A stretch of 64,000 bases of DNA from an uncultured Clostridia bacterium (GTDB taxonomy: Bacteria; Bacillota; Clostridia; UBA1381). The translations under genes and the position numbers were made by a program. This document shows positions 27,377 through 35,903 of the stretch, in pieces (position 1 is the first letter of the stretch; every line of letters starts with the position of its first letter). The notes under the pieces are model-generated. The model ran no database searches and was not told the DNA's origin. It worked only from the letters and a program-made list of their open reading frames with translations. The stretch is from the NCBI GenBank assembly GCA_934476675.1, contig CAKSOE010000006.1, positions 62,001-126,000 on the forward strand, given 5' to 3'.

Positions 27377-27428
27377 ATAGGCGATTACAACACATACGGA
27401 CAGATGATATAAAAAACGGGGGATAGAA

Positions 27429-28973
27429 ATGAAAAAAACAATAATAGGTGCAATTACGGCGGCAATGATGTGTATAACGGCATTGCAGGTATGCGCAGCC
27501 GATAGGGCGTACCGGATAAAAAAGCAGGTGCTGCTTGATTATACGCCGATAGAATCATATGTTATCGATGAAGAAATATATATACCGGCGGAGGAATTGG
27601 CATACTATGGGTTTGATGTGGATTATGACGCGGAAAACCGCGCAGTAAATATCAGCAGGAATAAATTTGCTTATCCCGTGTATACAAAGCAAAGATGGGA
27701 ATCTGCGTGCCGCAAGCAAACATATGCCGATATATACAAAAGCGGAATAACGGTATATCTTGACGGACAAGCCGTTGACAGCTTTTCAATAGGCGGTTGG
27801 GAACTGATACGCATTGATGAACTTAAAAAGTACGGAACGATTAGCAGCAATAATTACGATGATATAAACATTGAAATATACAAAAGAGAAATTGTAAATG
27901 AAGTTGAGAACGCGGAAAACAAGCAGGAGGTAACCTATACCGATAAGTGGCGGCATGAGAATCACTATGTCGGACAGGTAAATGCCGAGAATGAACCGGA
28001 CGGATGGGGGAGCTGTGAAATCAAATACGGTTATAGCAAAACCACCTATATAGGGCATTTTTCAAACGGAAATCCTGACGGAGTGATTCATAAGCAAACA
28101 TATAAAACGGTATCCCGGTCGTATACCCACCGATATACGAATTTTATCGGTGAGGTTGACGGAAGCCGTGAAGCAAAGAGAGAATATATTACTTATGAAG
28201 GGCAGTTAAGAGTGGATTTAGTAAGAGGAGAGAATTTCAGATGCTTTATAACTCCCTTTTTACAAATTCCGGAATGGACGGGACCCGAAACCCCACCCGA
28301 TACAACAGTATATTTGAAGGGGTGCTATTATGAGGTATCATACGGTCAGTATGGTACGAACGCATATCGTATATGGTATGATAACGGCGATAACGCAGTA
28401 ATGCAATATGTAAGGAGCAAATATGCAACGTTTCCGAATCATTTTGGTGAAATAATGAAAAAAAATCCTAAGATATATAAAGCAGACAGCTTTTATGAAT
28501 ATGAAAATGACAAAGAAATATTTTATAACACATTTATGTGCACAATGACAGGAGACGGAACAGAAGACAGTCCGATAGTATTAAATGACCCGAATGATGG
28601 AGCAGAACAATATCCTTTGCATATAACAATAGAATTAAACGGTGAAATTCTGACGTTTGGGTGGTCTGAAAAAGTGTTTGTTAAAAACGGATGTACGTTT
28701 GTACCTTTACGTGAAATAAGTGAAGCCATGGGAGCAGAGGTTTCATGGGAGGGCGATACACAAACCGTAAAACTCGAAAAAGATGGAAAAACAATATTGT
28801 TTAAAATAGGGGACAACGTAATGATTGCAGATGATTCGGAAATATTTATTGATGAAGCACCGCAGCTTATATTTGACAGTACTTTCATTCCGGTAAGAAT
28901 CATTTGTGATGCATTCGGTGCTTCCGTAGAATGGAATGACAATATAAAACGAGTTATAATTACGTCAGGTTAA
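27429..28973 (+). CDS. Secreted stalk-domain protein with MORN-like middle (514 aa)
   Basis: Signal peptide at 1-23 (ALQVCAA). A weak copper-amine-oxidase N-terminal-like unit at about 28-130 (ILLDYTPIESYVIDEEIY-type hairpins) is followed by a Tyr/Gly-rich region at about 175-270 (HYVGQVNAENEPDGWGSCE, YIGHFSNGNPDG) that looks like degenerate MORN repeats. A typical stalk domain ends the protein (about 395-514: FVPLREISEAMGAEVSWEGD, FIPVRIICDAFGASVEWND). Such stalk domains occur on exported Clostridia proteins and are thought to mediate envelope or glycan attachment. No enzyme motif is seen. The RBS is GGGGGAT before ATG. Confidence 0.75.
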   Translation: MKKTIIGAITAAMMCITALQVCAADRAYRIKKQVLLDYTPIESYVIDEEIYIPAEELAYYGFDVDYDAENRAVNISRNKFAYPVYTKQRWESACRKQTYADIYKSGITVYLDGQAVDSFSIGGWELIRIDELKKYGTISSNNYDDINIEIYKREIVNEVENAENKQEVTYTDKWRHENHYVGQVNAENEPDGWGSCEIKYGYSKTTYIGHFSNGNPDGVIHKQTYKTVSRSYTHRYTNFIGEVDGSREAKREYITYEGQLRVDLVRGENFRCFITPFLQIPEWTGPETPPDTTVYLKGCYYEVSYGQYGTNAYRIWYDNGDNAVMQYVRSKYATFPNHFGEIMKKNPKIYKADSFYEYENDKEIFYNTFMCTMTGDGTEDSPIVLNDPNDGAEQYPLHITIELNGEILTFGWSEKVFVKNGCTFVPLREISEAMGAEVSWEGDTQTVKLEKDGKTILFKIGDNVMIADDSEIFIDEAPQLIFDSTFIPVRIICDAFGASVEWNDNIKRVIITSG

Positions 28974-29003
28974 AGATTTTTACCGCACTTCGACACAATA
29001 TGC

Positions 29004-29036
29004 AAAAGGCAGCCGCAAAAGAACGGCTGCCTTTTT
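29004..29036. terminator. Bidirectional terminator
   Basis: A 12-bp stem AAAAGGCAGCCG with its complement and an 8-nt loop, T run on the right and A run on the left, between the convergent stalk-protein and kinase genes. Confidence 0.88.
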
Positions 29037-29053
29037 ATTATGAGAAAACAGAA

Positions 29054-30082
29054 TTATCTTACCATTTCGTCCTGAATGCCGGTAGCGTGGTGAGCGGAAA
29101 TAACGCTTTCGATTTCGTCAATGCTGCTTGCCGACATATCGCCCGGGACGGTATCCTTTACGGCAGACAACGCATTTCCGACGGAAAGTGCGCGATTGAT
29201 ACTTCCTCCCGACAAAATTCCGTACAGCACGCCCGCAACATATGCATCGCCGCTGCCGACACGGTCGATAACTTCAATATCTATGTAAGGTTTTTCTTCG
29301 TAATAATTTCCGTCAGAGTAGATTATGGACCCGAAATTATGCCTTGTCGGACTGATTACCTCACGATGCGTTGACGCAACTATCTTGCAGCCGTAATCGT
29401 CCGAATACTGTTTCAGAATCTCTCGGAGAGTGCCTGTTCTCTGCAACATTCTGCGTGAGGTTTCCTCCGAAACAAACAAAATATCCACCATCGGAAAAAT
29501 TTCCTCTATTGTCTTGCGCGCCTCCTCCTCGCTCCACAGCGCGGAGCGGTAGTTAACGTCAAAGCTTATGGCGGCCCCGTTTTGCTTCATGCGTTTTATG
29601 ACCTCCATTGCGGTTTCGCGCAGCTGCGGATCAAGTGCAAGCGTGATTGAGCTTATATGGAACATTCGGGTTTTTGTATAAATATCATCGGGAATTTCAG
29701 ACAGCGAAAGTGAGCAGACCGAACTGCCGGCGCGGTCGTAGACAACCGAGGATTTGCGCGGATATGCGCCGCTTTCATAATAGTACAGACCGAGCCTTGC
29801 CTGCTTTGAGTAATCGTATACCACATAATCATCGCTGACATTTCCGTAGCGTATTTTGCGGCATATAAAATGCCCCATTTTGTTTTTCGGTAGCTTTGTT
29901 ATTATGGCTGAACGTATTCCGAGCATTGCCGCTCCCGAAACAACGTTTAATTCACTGCCGCCCGCATTTTTTTCAAAAGTTTCGCTCTGCGATATTTTTT
30001 CCTTATCGGGAGGTGAAAGACGGAGCATTACCTCACCCATACCGATTAAGTCAAAATCAGCTTTTGCTTTTATAAAATCCAT
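29054..30082 (-). CDS. PfkB-family sugar kinase, probably 2-keto-3-deoxygluconate kinase
   Basis: A 342-residue ribokinase-fold protein. PfkB signature 1 is seen as KNAGGSELNVVSGAAMLG near residues 38-55, and signature 2 as DRVGSGDAYVAG with catalytic-base Asp279 and the anion hole Gly276-Gly278. The early GEVMLRLSPP string is common in ketodeoxygluconate and related kinases. KDG kinase makes KDPG in uronate (pectin) breakdown, which would suit this locus; fructokinase or another keto-sugar kinase is the alternative. It has its own promoter and runs against the preceding gene. Confidence 0.8.
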   Translation of the reverse strand: MDFIKAKADFDLIGMGEVMLRLSPPDKEKISQSETFEKNAGGSELNVVSGAAMLGIRSAIITKLPKNKMGHFICRKIRYGNVSDDYVVYDYSKQARLGLYYYESGAYPRKSSVVYDRAGSSVCSLSLSEIPDDIYTKTRMFHISSITLALDPQLRETAMEVIKRMKQNGAAISFDVNYRSALWSEEEARKTIEEIFPMVDILFVSEETSRRMLQRTGTLREILKQYSDDYGCKIVASTHREVISPTRHNFGSIIYSDGNYYEEKPYIDIEVIDRVGSGDAYVAGVLYGILSGGSINRALSVGNALSAVKDTVPGDMSASSIDEIESVISAHHATGIQDEMVR

Positions 30083-30117
30083 TTTTTCTACCTCTGTTTC
30101 TTAATATGCTTACTGAT

Positions 30118-30146
30118 ATTATATAACATTTGCTGTGAATTTTCAA
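30118..30146 (-). promoter_or_regulatory. Promoter of the PfkB kinase gene
   Basis: On the minus strand: TTGAAA, 17 nt, TATAAT, 35 nt before the kinase ATG. Confidence 0.85.
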
Positions 30147-30156
30147 TAAATTATGT

Positions 30157-30174
30157 GTAAAAACTCTTGACAAG
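30157..30174 (+). repeat. 18-bp direct repeat, left copy
   Basis: GTAAAAACTCTTGACAAG, identical to the copy at 31386-31403. The two copies bracket the AT-rich zinc-ribbon gene. This copy holds a -35-like TTGACA but no good -10 box. Confidence 0.85.
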
Positions 30175-30245
30175 TAATCAGTTGGGGACAATAAACTGTA
30201 ATTTTACAACCACTGGCAATAGTTTTGATAAATTAGTAATAAGGC

Positions 30246-30274
30246 TTGATAATTTTAGAAAAGTATGATATAAT
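30246..30274 (+). promoter_or_regulatory. Promoter of the zinc-ribbon protein gene
   Basis: TTGATA, 17 nt, TATAAT, 42 nt before the ATG. Confidence 0.82.
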
Positions 30275-30315
30275 ATTCCAGTAAACATTTTTGTACTACA
30301 AGGAGGAATATAAGA

Positions 30316-31362
30316 ATGGGACTTATAAAATGCCCTGATTGTGGAAAAAAGGTATCTGACAGACTTGATTCATGTCCTAAATGCGGATGCCCATTTACCG
30401 ATGAGATTAAGTTGCAAAATATACCTGACGGAATAAGCTCGGCAAAAACAAAAGAATCAAAATTTGTAAACAAGAAAAAAGCAGTAGTAATTGCATTTAT
30501 TTGTGTTGCGGCAGTTATTGCTACTGCGGTATTGATTTTTGTACTTAACTTTAAAAATATGCAAGTTAAGAAAGCTAATGAATACATAGCAAATTATCAG
30601 TATAGCAAGGCAGTTAATGTTCTTGAAAGATATAAAAACGACGATGATGTAAAAAATATATATGAAAAAGCAGAATTTATGACTACTGACGAAGGACAGT
30701 TTATTCTTGATTTTTCGCAGGGTCTAATGAAACGTTGGTCTATAAGCAATACTGATAATAATGAGGAAACATATAGAAAATGTGTTGATGCCGAATTAGA
30801 GTATTTAAGCAAATATAAAAATAAAAAATTTGATGATGAAACATTTAATTCTAAGGTACAAGAATACCTTGAAGCATTAGATATACAAAGCAAAGCACTG
30901 AATTTAGTACAAACCGATTATTCACGGTATTCGTCCGAATGGGATAAAGGGTATAAAAAACGAACGGTGCTCGTCTCGTATTTTCTAAGTAATTATGATG
31001 TACCTATTGAAGAAAAGTATGCACAGACGAAATCAGAATTTCTTGCATCGGCTTCTGCGGTTTCTGCACAAACTGAACTGGATAATCAGATAGATGCTAT
31101 GATTCATGAAAATACATTTGCAAAAGTAAAGGATTCATACGGTTTTCAGGAATATACTATACAGATTGAAAATAAAACTGATAAGACTTTTGATAGCTTT
31201 CAGCTAATCGTTAATTGTATGGATGTTGATGGAAATATTCTTAGTCAAAATTACACGAATTCCCTAACTACATTTGAACCTAACCAAAAAGCAACGTTTG
31301 AATTTAGTACCGATAAAGCTCCTGCATCTCTTACATGGAAGGCAGACTATTATTTAAATTAA
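30316..31362 (+). CDS. Zinc-ribbon, single-pass membrane protein (348 aa)
   Basis: An N-terminal rubredoxin-like zinc ribbon (Cys6, Cys9, Cys20, Cys23; KCPDCGKK and SCPKCGCP) is followed by a linker, one transmembrane helix at about 56-79, a Lys/Glu-rich helical region (80-260) and a C-terminal beta domain (about 262-348, YTIQIENKTDKTFDSFQLIV, FEPNQKATFEF) resembling FxLYD-type domains. The zinc ribbon would face the cytoplasm and the rest the outside. Function unknown. The gene is visibly AT-richer and uses more A/T-ending codons than its neighbours, and lies between exact 18-bp repeats, which suggests later acquisition. Confidence 0.75.
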   Translation: MGLIKCPDCGKKVSDRLDSCPKCGCPFTDEIKLQNIPDGISSAKTKESKFVNKKKAVVIAFICVAAVIATAVLIFVLNFKNMQVKKANEYIANYQYSKAVNVLERYKNDDDVKNIYEKAEFMTTDEGQFILDFSQGLMKRWSISNTDNNEETYRKCVDAELEYLSKYKNKKFDDETFNSKVQEYLEALDIQSKALNLVQTDYSRYSSEWDKGYKKRTVLVSYFLSNYDVPIEEKYAQTKSEFLASASAVSAQTELDNQIDAMIHENTFAKVKDSYGFQEYTIQIENKTDKTFDSFQLIVNCMDVDGNILSQNYTNSLTTFEPNQKATFEFSTDKAPASLTWKADYYLN

Positions 31363-31385
31363 TAGGTGATTATATAGCGGAAATC

Positions 31386-31403
31386 GTAAAAACTCTTGAC
31401 AAG
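31386..31403 (+). repeat. 18-bp direct repeat, right copy
   Basis: Identical to 30157-30174. Here the TTGACA within it is the -35 box of a usable promoter. Confidence 0.85.
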
Positions 31404-31424
31404 CCGTAAACTTTTATTCATAAT
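31396..31424 (+). promoter_or_regulatory. Promoter of the GNAT gene
   Basis: TTGACA, 17 nt, CATAAT, 34 nt before the ATG; the -35 box lies inside the right repeat copy. Confidence 0.75.
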
Positions 31425-31457
31425 AAAATCAAGGGGTCAGAAGAAAGGATAAAGTTT

Positions 31458-32204
31458 ATGGACAGAGAATTTATAAATCTTACGGCAGAAAATATTGCCG
31501 AAGAGCATTTGTGCTGTATAATCAGAACGAAAAAGCCGCATAAGGGAGTGGAAATCAAGCGTGCATGGCTGCAGCAAAGGCTGAATGAGGGACACGTTTT
31601 CAGAAAGCTTGATGTGAAAGGCTGCGTGTTTATCGAGTATGCGCCGCTTGAAACTGCGTGGGCGCCGATTATCGGAGATAATTTCTATTACATATACTGC
31701 CTTTGGGTAACGGGCGAGCCGAAAGGGCACGGTTACGGTAGGCAGCTTATGGAATACTGCATAAATGACGCAAAGGAACACGGCAAATCGGGGATTTGTA
31801 TGCTTGGTGCGGCAAAGCAGAAATCGTGGCTTTCGGATCAGAAATTTGCAAAAAAGTACGGATTTAAAACGGTTGATGCGACCGATGACGGCTATGAGCT
31901 GCTTGCACTCAGCTTTGACGGCACAGCACCGAAGTTTGCGCCGAATGTGAAAAAACAGGCGATTGAAAGCAAAAAGCCGACGGTTTACTATGACGACCAG
32001 TGTCCGTATATTCCGCAGCGGATTGAAAAGCTGCGCGAATACTGCACCGCAAACGGAATTGATGCGGATTTTATACACGTGGATACGCTTGAAAAAGCAA
32101 AATCGCTGCCGTGTGTGTTTAATAACTGGGCGGTGTTCTGCAACGGAAAATTCATGACGGTAAATCAGATAGACGGTGCGGCTTTGGAAAAAATGATAAA
32201 ATAA
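31458..32204 (+). CDS. GNAT acetyltransferase with C-terminal YoaP-like domain (248 aa)
   Basis: Residues 1-155 form a GNAT fold; the acetyl-CoA loop is GEPKGHGYGRQLMEYCI. From about 175 on, the sequence KPTVYYDDQCPYIPQRIEKL followed by DADFIHVDTLEKAKSLP looks thioredoxin-like and matches the two-domain YoaP-like acetyltransferases of Firmicutes. A single Cys replaces a CxxC pair (QCPY). The substrate is unknown. It has its own promoter and ends in a terminator shared with prfB. Confidence 0.8.
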   Translation: MDREFINLTAENIAEEHLCCIIRTKKPHKGVEIKRAWLQQRLNEGHVFRKLDVKGCVFIEYAPLETAWAPIIGDNFYYIYCLWVTGEPKGHGYGRQLMEYCINDAKEHGKSGICMLGAAKQKSWLSDQKFAKKYGFKTVDATDDGYELLALSFDGTAPKFAPNVKKQAIESKKPTVYYDDQCPYIPQRIEKLREYCTANGIDADFIHVDTLEKAKSLPCVFNNWAVFCNGKFMTVNQIDGAALEKMIK

Positions 32205-32236
32205 AGGCGGTTGCAGCCAAGCTGTAACCGCTTTTA
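32205..32236. terminator. Bidirectional terminator between GNAT and prfB genes
   Basis: A stem of about 13 bp (AGGCGGTTGCAGC against GCTGTAACCGCTT, two wobbles), loop CAA, T4 on the right and an A-rich left flank that gives T's on the other strand. Confidence 0.85.
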
Positions 32237-32243
32237 TAAATCC

Positions 32244-33363
32244 TTATTTTTTCAGATTTCCGAGTTTTGCGGCTTTAAGGTAAGCGTTTATAAACCCGTT
32301 TAAATCTCCGTCCATAACAGCCTGAATATTGCCCATTTCATAACCTGTGCGCAAATCCTTTACCATTGTGTACGGCTGAAAAACGTATGAACGTATCTGG
32401 TTACCCCAGCCGTTTTCGGTCTGTACTCCCTGAATATCCGCAATTTTTTCTTTTTGCTGCTGCTCCGCAAGCTCAATAAGCTTTGCTTTGAGCATTTTCA
32501 TGGCATAATCACGATTCTGGAACTGCGAACGCTGCGTCTGACACGAGGTTACAATTCCTGTCGGAATATGTGTAAGACGAACTGCCGATGAGGTCTTGTT
32601 TATATGCTGACCGCCTGCTCCGCTTGAACGGAACACGTCCATTTTTATATCCTCGGGGCGTATATCAACTTCTATGCTGTCGTCCAGATCGGGCATTACT
32701 TCAATTGAAGCAAACGATGTCATACGCTTTCCGGCAGAGTTGAACGGCGAAATTCTTACAAGGCGATGTACGCCCTTTTCGGCTTTAAGATAGCCGTAGG
32801 CATTAGGCCCGTCAATGCTGATTGTACAGCTTTTCATGCCTGCTTCATCACCCGGGAGAGAATCAAGCACCTCCGTATTGTAACCGTTCTTCTGCGCCCA
32901 CATCTGATACATTCTTATAAGCATTTCGCACCAGTCCTGCGCCTCTGTTCCGCCTGCTCCGGCATGGAACGTCATAATAGCGTTGGAATTATCGTATGTT
33001 CCGCTTAAAAGCGTTTCAAGCGTGAGCTTTTCAATCTTTGAATTAAGCTGCGCAACGGTGTTTTTTACATCGTTTGCCATTGAAGCGTCGTTTTCCTCCT
33101 CCGCAAGCTCAATCATCATTAAAGTGTCCTCACGCAGCGATTTCAATTCTTCGTAAGACTCTATTTTGTCTTTGAGGAGTTTTGTCTTTTTTATTACTTT
33201 CTGAGAATTTTCCATGTCGTCCCAGAAACCCGGCTCTGCCGCCTGATTTTCAAGTTCCTCAACTTCTTTTACCGCATTTGCGATGTCAAAGTGAATCCCT
33301 CAGTTCTGTAATGTTTTCCTCCATGCTTTGGAGTTCAAGTCTGTATTCATCATACTCTAACAT
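32244..33363 (-). CDS. prfB: Peptide chain release factor 2, with programmed +1 frameshift
   Basis: Translation starts at 33363 (ATG after AAGGATG), runs 25 codons to ...ELRDSL and meets an in-frame UGA at 33288-33286. A +1 shift at CUU-UGA-C continues as DIANAVKEVEELENQ...PGFWDD and gives a product of 372 residues. With the shift, the UGA-recognising SPF tripeptide falls at 205-207 and the catalytic GGQ at 250-252, the same numbering as E. coli RF2. Shortage of RF2 slows termination at the UGA and favours the shift, so the gene regulates itself. RF2 releases peptides at UGA and UAA. A gene finder will split this into two pieces. Confidence 0.96.
33285..33300 (-). promoter_or_regulatory. RF2 recoding site
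   Basis: On the minus strand AGGGATTCACTTTGAC: an internal Shine-Dalgarno-like AGGG six bases before the slippery CTT-TGA-C, with the same spacing as in the E. coli AGGGGGTATCTTTGAC site. Confidence 0.95.
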
Positions 33364-33399
33364 TATTTCACATCCTTTATACAAACAATTTACTACTAT

Positions 33400-33428
33400 A
33401 TTATACCACTGCGGAATAAAATAATCAA
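33400..33428 (-). promoter_or_regulatory. Promoter of prfB
   Basis: On the minus strand TTGATT, 17 nt, TATAAT, 36 nt before the prfB ATG. Confidence 0.82.
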
Positions 33429-33610
33429 TACATTTTATCTTTTTAATTCGCAGATAAAAAAGTGTACAAAAAATACTCGTCAACTTGCTGCAAAATGACG
33501 AGTAAAAATATGTTTCGTTTTGTTGAAAGTGCGGTACATATAACTTATAGAGCAGATTGCACGGTTGAACGGAAAATAAAATGTGCGGTCTGGCGAAAGG
33601 AGACGGATTT

Positions 33611-35674
33611 ATGAAAAGCTACAAAATGGACGAAATAAGAAACGTTGCGGTAACGGGACACGGAAAATGCGGAAAAACAACATTGGCAGAGGCAATGCTG
33701 TTTAATGCCGGAGTTATCGACAGAATAGGAAAAAGCGCGGACGGTACTACGGTGACGGATTGCGATCCGGAAGAAGTGAAGAGAAATTTCTCGATTTCAT
33801 CGGCAGTTGCGCCGATTGAATGGAAGGATATGAAATATAACATTATAGATACCCCGGGATTTTTTGATTTTGCAGGCGAGGTTAAGGAGGGCATAAGAGC
33901 GGCGGACAGTGCGCTTGTGGTTCTGAGCGGCAGAAGCGGAGTTTCGGTAGGTACGGAGCATACGTTTGAATATGCGCGTCAGAGAGGTATTCCGATTATG
34001 TTCTTTGTCAATAAAATTGACGATGACCGTGCGGATTATCAGAAAACCCTCGAACAGATGAAAGAGGTATTCGGCAAGTCGGTAACGCCGTTTGTATATC
34101 CTATACGCGAGGGCGACGAATTTAAGGGATTTGTGGATATAGTCGATATGACGGCAAGACGCTACGACGGAATATACAGAGTTGAAATCCCCGTACCGGA
34201 AGGTATGGCGGAGGTTGTTGCGCCGCTTCGCGACATGATAATGGAGGCTGTTGCGGAAACGGACGATGAATTGATGAACAAATATTTTAACGGTGAAGAA
34301 TTTACCGTTGATGAAATAAAAGGCGCAATCAGAAAGGGCGTAAAGGACGGAAGTATTTATCCGGTATACTGCGGAAGCGGTCAGGATAACATCGGCGTAA
34401 GATCGCTCATGGACGGTATCGGAAAATATCTTCCGGCGCCGTCGGAGATTGAGGAAATCGCGCGTGTGGCGGACAGCGGCGAGCCGGTAGAGGTTGTTCA
34501 GAGCGAGGAGGAAACAACGGCGGCAATCGTATTTAAAACAATCGCTGACCCGTATGTCGGAAAAATGTCCCTGTTCAGAGTTTATTCGGGAAATATACGC
34601 TCGGATTCCGTGCTTTACAATCCAAACAGGGGCTGCAATGAAAAAATAGGCAAGGTATTTATGCTGTGCGGAAAAAAACAGCTTGAAGCAAGCGTTATAA
34701 AAGCCGGAGATATAGGTTGCAGCGCAAAGCTTGAAAATACAAAAACCGGAGATACGCTTTGCGATAAGGATAAAAATATCATTCTTACGGGCATAGAATT
34801 TCCATCGCCCGTGCTTTCGATGGCGGTAGAGCCGGAAACGAAGGGCGATGAAGAAAAAATAGTGAGCGGTCTTACAAAGCTTTCGGAGGAAGATCCGTCG
34901 TTTACGGTAACAAATAATTCCGAAACAAAGCAGACGCTTATAAACGGTCAGGGCGAACAGCATATTGACGTTATCGTAAGCAAGCTGAAAAACAAGTACG
35001 GCGTAAGCGTGAAGCTTTCAAAGCCTATTGTTCCGTACCGTGAAACAATTATCGGCGAGGCTACGGTTGAGGGCAAGCATAAAAAACAGTCCGGCGGTCA
35101 CGGTCAGTACGGTCATGTAAAGATTAAGTTTGAGCCGGGCGCTACGGAGGATATGCTGTTTGAAGAACAGGTATTCGGCGGAAGCGTACCGAAGAACTAT
35201 TTCCCGGCGGTTGAAAAGGGCCTGCGCGATTCGTGCCTGCACGGAGTGCTTGCGGGTTATCCGGTTGTAAATATGAAGGCTACGCTGCTTGACGGTTCAT
35301 ATCATCCGGTTGATTCATCCGAAATGGCGTTTAAAACTGCCGCTTCGATTGCCTATAAAGAGGGCATGAAACAGGCTAAACCCGTTCTTCTCGAACCGGT
35401 AGGATATTTGAAGGCATATGTGCCGGAAAATATAATGGGCGATGTTATAGGAGATATAAATAAACGCCGCGGCCGCATAATGGGTATGGGCGAAAGCGAT
35501 AAAAAAGGTCTGAATATGGTTGAGGCGGAGGTACCGGAGGCGGAAATGTTCAAATACGCCGTTGATTTGCGCTCAATGAGCCAGGGCAGAGGTGTGTTTT
35601 CCTTTGAATTTGTAAGATACGAACAGGCGCCGTCTGCTATTGCGGATAAAATTATTGCCGATTCAGAAAAGTGA
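33611..35674 (+). CDS. Elongation factor G-like GTPase (EF-G paralogue, 687 aa)
   Basis: The five-domain EF-G layout is complete: P-loop GHGKCGKT (16-23), DTPGFFDF, NKID, domain II beta barrel, and C-terminal domains III-V with the domain IV start KHKKQSGGHGQYGHVKI. The P-loop differs from canonical EF-G (AHIDAGKT) and matches the EF-G-2/FusA2-like subgroup. The gene does not sit with rpsL-rpsG-tuf, so the main fusA should be elsewhere. EF-G paralogues have been linked to ribosome recycling or tetracycline-protection-like roles, but this subgroup's job is unclear. Start at 33611, eight bases after AGGAGA; the in-frame ATG at 33581 has no ribosome site. It is divergent from prfB. Confidence 0.88.
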   Translation: MKSYKMDEIRNVAVTGHGKCGKTTLAEAMLFNAGVIDRIGKSADGTTVTDCDPEEVKRNFSISSAVAPIEWKDMKYNIIDTPGFFDFAGEVKEGIRAADSALVVLSGRSGVSVGTEHTFEYARQRGIPIMFFVNKIDDDRADYQKTLEQMKEVFGKSVTPFVYPIREGDEFKGFVDIVDMTARRYDGIYRVEIPVPEGMAEVVAPLRDMIMEAVAETDDELMNKYFNGEEFTVDEIKGAIRKGVKDGSIYPVYCGSGQDNIGVRSLMDGIGKYLPAPSEIEEIARVADSGEPVEVVQSEEETTAAIVFKTIADPYVGKMSLFRVYSGNIRSDSVLYNPNRGCNEKIGKVFMLCGKKQLEASVIKAGDIGCSAKLENTKTGDTLCDKDKNIILTGIEFPSPVLSMAVEPETKGDEEKIVSGLTKLSEEDPSFTVTNNSETKQTLINGQGEQHIDVIVSKLKNKYGVSVKLSKPIVPYRETIIGEATVEGKHKKQSGGHGQYGHVKIKFEPGATEDMLFEEQVFGGSVPKNYFPAVEKGLRDSCLHGVLAGYPVVNMKATLLDGSYHPVDSSEMAFKTAASIAYKEGMKQAKPVLLEPVGYLKAYVPENIMGDVIGDINKRRGRIMGMGESDKKGLNMVEAEVPEAEMFKYAVDLRSMSQGRGVFSFEFVRYEQAPSAIADKIIADSEK

Positions 35675-35903
35675 TGTCGGAGGAAATATTCCTTAAATCG
35701 GGCATAAAATTACGCAGTTAGGTATGTTTGTTGATTTTTACTAAATAAAATTTGCATTTTTGTGAATTATAAGACTAACAATTTTGTAAAAAATATGTTA
35801 TCATAAATGTGTAATAAAGAAAAGTGCAGATAGCTAAGCGCATTTTAATTGCTCGTATATGAGCGTATAAAAATTGTGATGAGACGAGAGGGGAATTTGT
35901 AAA

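Noticed and set aside
32244..33215. RF2 as a truncated gene or pseudogene with a separate small upstream frame
   Set aside because: The two frames join at a classic CTT-TGA-C recoding site and give a full-length, correctly numbered RF2.
33797..34963. Long minus-strand open frame (388 codons) inside the EF-G-like gene
   Set aside because: Antisense shadow of a conserved GTPase; no domain features of its own.
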